From positions 1 through 37,896 of the forward strand of contig JAISMF010000105.1 of assembly GCA_031276865.1 (NCBI GenBank): a DNA stretch of 37,896 nucleotides, read 5' to 3'. Below, piece by piece: positions 31,907-37,896 of the stretch (the first letter of the stretch is position 1; every line of letters begins with the position of its first letter). A model generated the notes under the pieces. The model searched no databases. It worked only from the letters and a program-made list of their open reading frames with translations, and was not told the origin of the DNA. The position numbers and the translations under genes were made by a program. The DNA comes from Deltaproteobacteria bacterium (GTDB lineage: Bacteria > Desulfobacterota > Desulfarculia > Adiutricales > Adiutricaceae).

Positions 31907-33061
31907 ATGCCCCCGAGAATCTACGCCGACAACGCCGCCACCACCAGGCTTTCCGAAAAGGCCCTGGAGGCCATGCTCCCCTATTTCCGGGAGGAGTTCG
32001 GAAACCCCTCCGCCATCCACTCCTACGGGGTGGAGGCGAAAAAGGCCTTGGAGGACGCCAGACGCCGGACGGCCAAAGTCCTCGGCGCCTTGAGCACGGA
32101 GATCTTTTTCACCTCCGGGGGCACGGAAAGCGACAACTGGGCCATCCGCGGCGTGGCGGAACAAAAGGGCGGAAAAGGCGGGCACATCGTATCCTCCAGG
32201 GCGGAGCACAACGCCGTTTTGAAGACTTTGGAAAAGCTCGAGGGCGAGGGCTTCGAGACGACCTATCTCGAACCCGACCGCCTGGGGCGGATAAGCCCGG
32301 AGGATCTGGAGCGCTCCATCCGTCCGGACACCATCCTAATCTCCCTCATGACGGCCAACAACGTGACGGGAACGATCCAGAACGTGAAAGAGCTCGCCCG
32401 GGTGGCCTCCCTAAGGAGGGTCGCCTTCCACACGGACGCCGTCCAGGCGGCGGGGCACGTCCCCGTAAACTGCCGGGACCTGGGAGTCGACCTTCTCTCG
32501 GTTTCCGCCCATAAGTTCCACGGACCCAAGGGCGTGGGCGTCCTGTACGCGAAGATACCGCGGCTCCCCCCGCCGCTTTTAACCGGCGGAGGCCAGGAGC
32601 GGGGCGGGCGCTCCGGAACCGAGAACGTCCCCGGGGCCGTGGGGCTCGCCACGGCCTTGGAGGAGGCGGCGGAGCGGACGCGGGAAGCGCCGGGCGCCCT
32701 CGAGGCCCTGAGGGACAGGCTGATTTCCGGAATACTGGAAATCGAGGGCGCGGCTTTAACCGGCGATCCGGTAAACCGCCTTCCCGGACACGCCTCCTTC
32801 GTCTTCGAGGGGATCGGGCACAGCGCGCGTCTTGTAAACAGCCTAAACGAGGCGGGAATCTGCGCGAGCTCCGGCTCGGCCTGCTCCGCCTCCTCCCAGG
32901 AGGCCTCCCACGTCCTTTTAAGCATGGGATACTCCCCCAGGGAGGCCCTCGGCTCCCTGCGGCTCACCTTGTCCCACGAAAACACCATGGAGGAGGCGGA
33001 GTTCATAATCGAGAAGGTGCGGGAATCCGCGCTCCGCCACCGGACCAGGCCCGCGACATAA
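31907..33061 (+). CDS. Cysteine desulfurase (NifS/IscS family)
   Basis: 384 residues. This PLP enzyme removes sulfur from cysteine for Fe-S clusters or thio-modification. Motifs: YADNAATTR at the N-terminus, SGGTESDN, the PLP lysine Lys203 in SVSAHKFHGPKG, RSGTEN, and the sulfur-carrying Cys326 in SSGSACSASSQ. ATG at 31898 is in frame, but AGAGGA abuts it; ATG at 31907, 9 nt after the SD, is preferred. No iscU, nifU or iscR is adjacent, so whether it serves Fe-S assembly or tRNA thiolation is open. ispG and the radical SAM gene in this window would use its product. Confidence 0.92.
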   Translation: MPPRIYADNAATTRLSEKALEAMLPYFREEFGNPSAIHSYGVEAKKALEDARRRTAKVLGALSTEIFFTSGGTESDNWAIRGVAEQKGGKGGHIVSSRAEHNAVLKTLEKLEGEGFETTYLEPDRLGRISPEDLERSIRPDTILISLMTANNVTGTIQNVKELARVASLRRVAFHTDAVQAAGHVPVNCRDLGVDLLSVSAHKFHGPKGVGVLYAKIPRLPPPLLTGGGQERGGRSGTENVPGAVGLATALEEAAERTREAPGALEALRDRLISGILEIEGAALTGDPVNRLPGHASFVFEGIGHSARLVNSLNEAGICASSGSACSASSQEASHVLLSMGYSPREALGSLRLTLSHENTMEEAEFIIEKVRESALRHRTRPAT

Positions 33062-33581
33062 GCATGTTCCACGGGCCTCCCCGTTAGCCGCCGCCCCGCG
33101 GAGGCGGGAAGGGATCCCCTCCGGGCCCTCCAAGGGCGGAGGCCCCGAAAAGGGCGGGGCGAAGGAAACGGCCGGGCGCCTCTTAAAGGCGCCGTAAATT
33201 CAATATCGTAACGCTTATTTTTTTTAATTTATAATTATTAGCGTATATAACCATACGATACGATATCAATTAGATCTCTTTAAAAGGGCCTTCGCCGCCG
33301 GAGCCACCCCTCACCCCCCTTTTCGCCCCGCCTTTCCGCCTTCGGGAAGGGAGCCCTCCCCAGGCGCCCGCGAACCCCTCCCCCGGGCGGGAATGGACGC
33401 CCGAACAGCGCCCGAGGCGCGCCGGGACGCGCTTTTTTCCTAGCTTGCCCCGAGCGGATGTGCTACACTGTCTTTTTAAATTTCCGGATGCGAGACGTGA
33501 TCGCCGGGCGGCGGAGGACATCGCCCTGGAGAACCGGATCCGGAGGATATTTCAAATAATTTTTTCCTGAGGAAAAAAAAC
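33062..33581. other. Intergenic before dnaN with hairpin and AT-rich island
   Basis: After the cysteine desulfurase gene there is a 7-bp perfect hairpin (33175-33181 with 33187-33193) without a T-run. An AT-rich island follows (33195-33285). 33286-33440 is C-rich with no gene. An extended -10 (TGCTACACT, 33461-33469) is the best promoter candidate for dnaN, with no good -35. I find no cluster of DnaA boxes. Confidence 0.45.
33461..33469 (+). promoter_or_regulatory. Extended -10 promoter candidate for dnaN
   Basis: TGCTACACT carries the TGn extension and a TAnnnT hexamer about 113 bp before the dnaN start. No -35 match is seen at the right distance. Confidence 0.4.
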
Positions 33582-34712
33582 ATGCTAAAAGCCACGGCAA
33601 ACATCGCGGATCTCCAGAAGGGCCTGGCCCAGACCTCCTCCATCGCCGGAAAATTCACCTCCATGCCCATCCTGGCCAACGTCCGCCTGGACGCCTCCGG
33701 CGGCAGGCTCACGCTCACGGCCACCGATCTGGAGATCACCTTCCAGGCCTCCTACGACGCGGACGTCCTGGAGGAGGGAAGCTTCACCGTCCCCGCCAAA
33801 GCCTTAAGCGACATAGCCGGATCCTTGAGCGGAAACTCGGCCACCTTGGAAGAGCTGGAAAATCTGGTTCTCAAGGTGAAAACCGACTATTTCACGGCGG
33901 ATCTCCTGGGCATCTCCCCGGACGAGTTTCCCAAGACCGCGGACACGGGCTCGGTCACCTACACCGAGTTCCCCTCCGCCCAGGTGGCGGACGCCGTCAG
34001 CAAGACCATCTACTCCGTCGCGGTGGGCAACACCAACTTCAACCTGGCCGGAATCTTCTGGGTGAAGGAACCCCTGGAGGACGGCCGGGAGACCTTGAAA
34101 CTGGTTTCCACGGACAACAACCGCCTCAATATCGCCACTTTGGCCGTGGACAATCTGGAGGCCTTCCTTCTGGACACGGGGGTGCTGCTCTCCCGCAAGG
34201 GCCTAACCGAGCTTAAAAACCTGGCCGAGACCGCCGACAAGATATCCCTGGGGGTGAACGCCAACAACCTAGTGGCGAAGACCGAGAACTCGCTCCTCAT
34301 AATCCGCCTCCTGTCGGGCAAGTTCCCCAACTACCAAGTCCTCATCCCCCAGCAGAAGGGCCACTCCATAAACTTGAACCGCCGCGATTTCACCGAATCT
34401 TTGAAACGCATGAGCCTCATCTCCACGGGAAAGTTCAGGGTGGTCTACTTCCAGGTGAACCAGGACTCCCTCATCCTCACCAGCAGCAACCCGGAGCTGG
34501 GCCAGGCCGAAGAGAAGATCCCCGTGGACTACGAGGGTCCCGTGATAGACATAGGCTTCGACCCCAGGCACCTTTTGGAGGCCCTGGGTTCTTTGAAAAG
34601 CGAGATAATCCAGCTGGAGTTGATAGACAACTCCCGGCCGGCGGTGATAACCGGAGAAAACGATCCGGGCTACACGGGCATCATCACGACCATAACCCCC
34701 CGGGACGATTAA
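33582..34712 (+). CDS. dnaN: DNA polymerase III beta sliding clamp
   Basis: 376 residues, close to the E. coli clamp (366). The first domain begins MLKATANIADLQKGLAQTSS and has the LTATDLEITFQ strand typical of beta clamps. The central domain has LVSTDNNRLNIA in place of the usual ATDGHRLA. The C-terminus lacks the common final PMRL motif and ends GIITTITPRDD. The clamp encircles DNA and tethers polymerases. An AGGAAA SD precedes ATG 33582. It is followed by gyrB with no recF between, and dnaA is not upstream. Confidence 0.93.
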   Translation: MLKATANIADLQKGLAQTSSIAGKFTSMPILANVRLDASGGRLTLTATDLEITFQASYDADVLEEGSFTVPAKALSDIAGSLSGNSATLEELENLVLKVKTDYFTADLLGISPDEFPKTADTGSVTYTEFPSAQVADAVSKTIYSVAVGNTNFNLAGIFWVKEPLEDGRETLKLVSTDNNRLNIATLAVDNLEAFLLDTGVLLSRKGLTELKNLAETADKISLGVNANNLVAKTENSLLIIRLLSGKFPNYQVLIPQQKGHSINLNRRDFTESLKRMSLISTGKFRVVYFQVNQDSLILTSSNPELGQAEEKIPVDYEGPVIDIGFDPRHLLEALGSLKSEIIQLELIDNSRPAVITGENDPGYTGIITTITPRDD

Positions 34713-37457
<2,745 letters not shown>

Positions 37458-37505
37458 CGGGCCTTCCGTTTTAAAAGCCCCGCTCGCCCCGCCTTTCTTC
37501 CCCGC

Positions 37506-37542
37506 GCCCCCCTCCGGATCCCTTCCGGAGGGGGGCTTTTTT
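37506..37542 (+). terminator. Strong intrinsic terminator of gyrB
   Basis: A perfect 12-bp GC-rich stem (37506-37517 with 37525-37536), a 7-nt loop and a run of six T residues (37537-37542), beginning 49 bp after the gyrB stop. Confidence 0.93.
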
Positions 37543-37778
37543 CACGGGCCTTGTTTTCGCCCCCCTCCCGCGGCCGGCCTCCCTTTTCCCCCTCCTTTCC
37601 CTTCCCCCCCCTTTTTTCCTCCATCCACCCCCCAATTCATCCGTTGGGAGGCCTTTTTGGGGCCCATCCCCCCGTTTTTCCTCCGCCCGCGCTTTCGGAT
37701 CATCCGTCCCCGCATCCCCGTCTTCGCGCGGGGCTTTCCCCGCGGAAAAATCCCCCCCTTTTTTTCGGCCCTCGCCCC
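37543..37778. other. Pyrimidine-rich stretch without genes
   Basis: About 235 bases dominated by C and T on the plus strand with many homopolymer runs. The open frame at 37551-37793 encodes mostly Pro, Ser and Phe and is a composition artefact. No RNA gene or clear signal is seen. Confidence 0.5.
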
Positions 37779-37896
37779 CTTTTTTCCGCCTAACGGAGGC
37801 TTTTTTCCGCCTAACGGAGGCTTTTTTCCGCCTAACGGAGGCTTTTTTCCGCCTAACGGAGGCTTTTTTCCGCCTAACGGAGGCTTTTTTCCGCCT
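37779..37896 (+). repeat. Tandem 21-bp terminator-like repeats running off the window end
   Basis: Five complete and one partial identical 21-bp units at 37779-37799, 37800-37820, 37821-37841, 37842-37862, 37863-37883 and 37884-37896. Each unit is a C, six T residues, then CCGCCTAACGGAGG, whose CCGCC and GGAGG arms can form a 5-bp stem (one mismatch) followed by the next unit's T6. The array continues beyond the window. Confidence 0.95.

Noticed and set aside
37779..37896. CRISPR array
   Set aside because: Units are contiguous identical 21-mers without spacers.

Overview
The window suggests a diderm bacterium with a GC-rich coding genome, most likely a Desulfobacterota (deltaproteobacterial) relative. 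Signs of two membranes are an OmpA-type peptidoglycan-binding protein, a DsbB-type quinone reductase and a lipoprotein with Asp at +2. Genes are GC-rich, while many gaps hold very AT-rich low-complexity islands, several of them just upstream of genes. The phylum is an inference from gene content and style; no rRNA or other marker here fixes it. I found no tRNA, rRNA or CRISPR.

Layout. 1-2877 is a decaying accessory zone. It has a GC-rich structured edge (1-129), an AT-rich desert, and a HEPN/MNT toxin-antitoxin-type pair whose HEPN gene carries a nonsense codon and an 88-bp MITE-like insertion. It also has a fragment resembling the ispG 3' end and a frameshifted ankyrin-like repeat pseudogene. 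2878-7109 holds ispG and a radical SAM/SPASM gene (minus), then an OmpA-family gene and a GNAT gene (plus). 7422-11067 is a polar amino acid ABC transporter operon (minus). A near-consensus promoter is followed by a ~230-nt structured leader ending in a terminator-like hairpin just before the first SD. 11767-14990 holds a SrfA-like membrane protein and a convergent methyl-accepting chemotaxis protein. A 1.8-kb gene-free stretch follows.

16812-24543 is a plus-strand run: valS, nadC, a small unknown gene, a DsbA-like lipoprotein with a DsbB-like partner, and lepA. 25212-29686 holds adenine deaminase overlapping an oleB-like beta-lactone decarboxylase gene, then an oleC-like beta-lactone synthetase gene. 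The usual oleA and oleD partners are absent. 29687-31906 is a second accessory patch, with a decaying DDE transposase gene and a second copy of the MITE-like element. 31907-37457 holds a cysteine desulfurase gene, dnaN and gyrB, with no dnaA or recF beside them. gyrB ends in a strong terminator, and the window runs out inside a tandem array of 21-bp terminator-like units.

How it fits together. Most genes are housekeeping: isoprenoid, NAD and purine metabolism, tRNA charging, translation, replication and Fe-S sulfur supply. The more unusual content is the transporter leader with its possible coupling ORF, the oleBC pair without oleA or oleD, and the dissected HEPN gene. When the insertion is removed in thought, the HEPN reading frame is restored to 129 codons, which makes the event readable from sequence alone.
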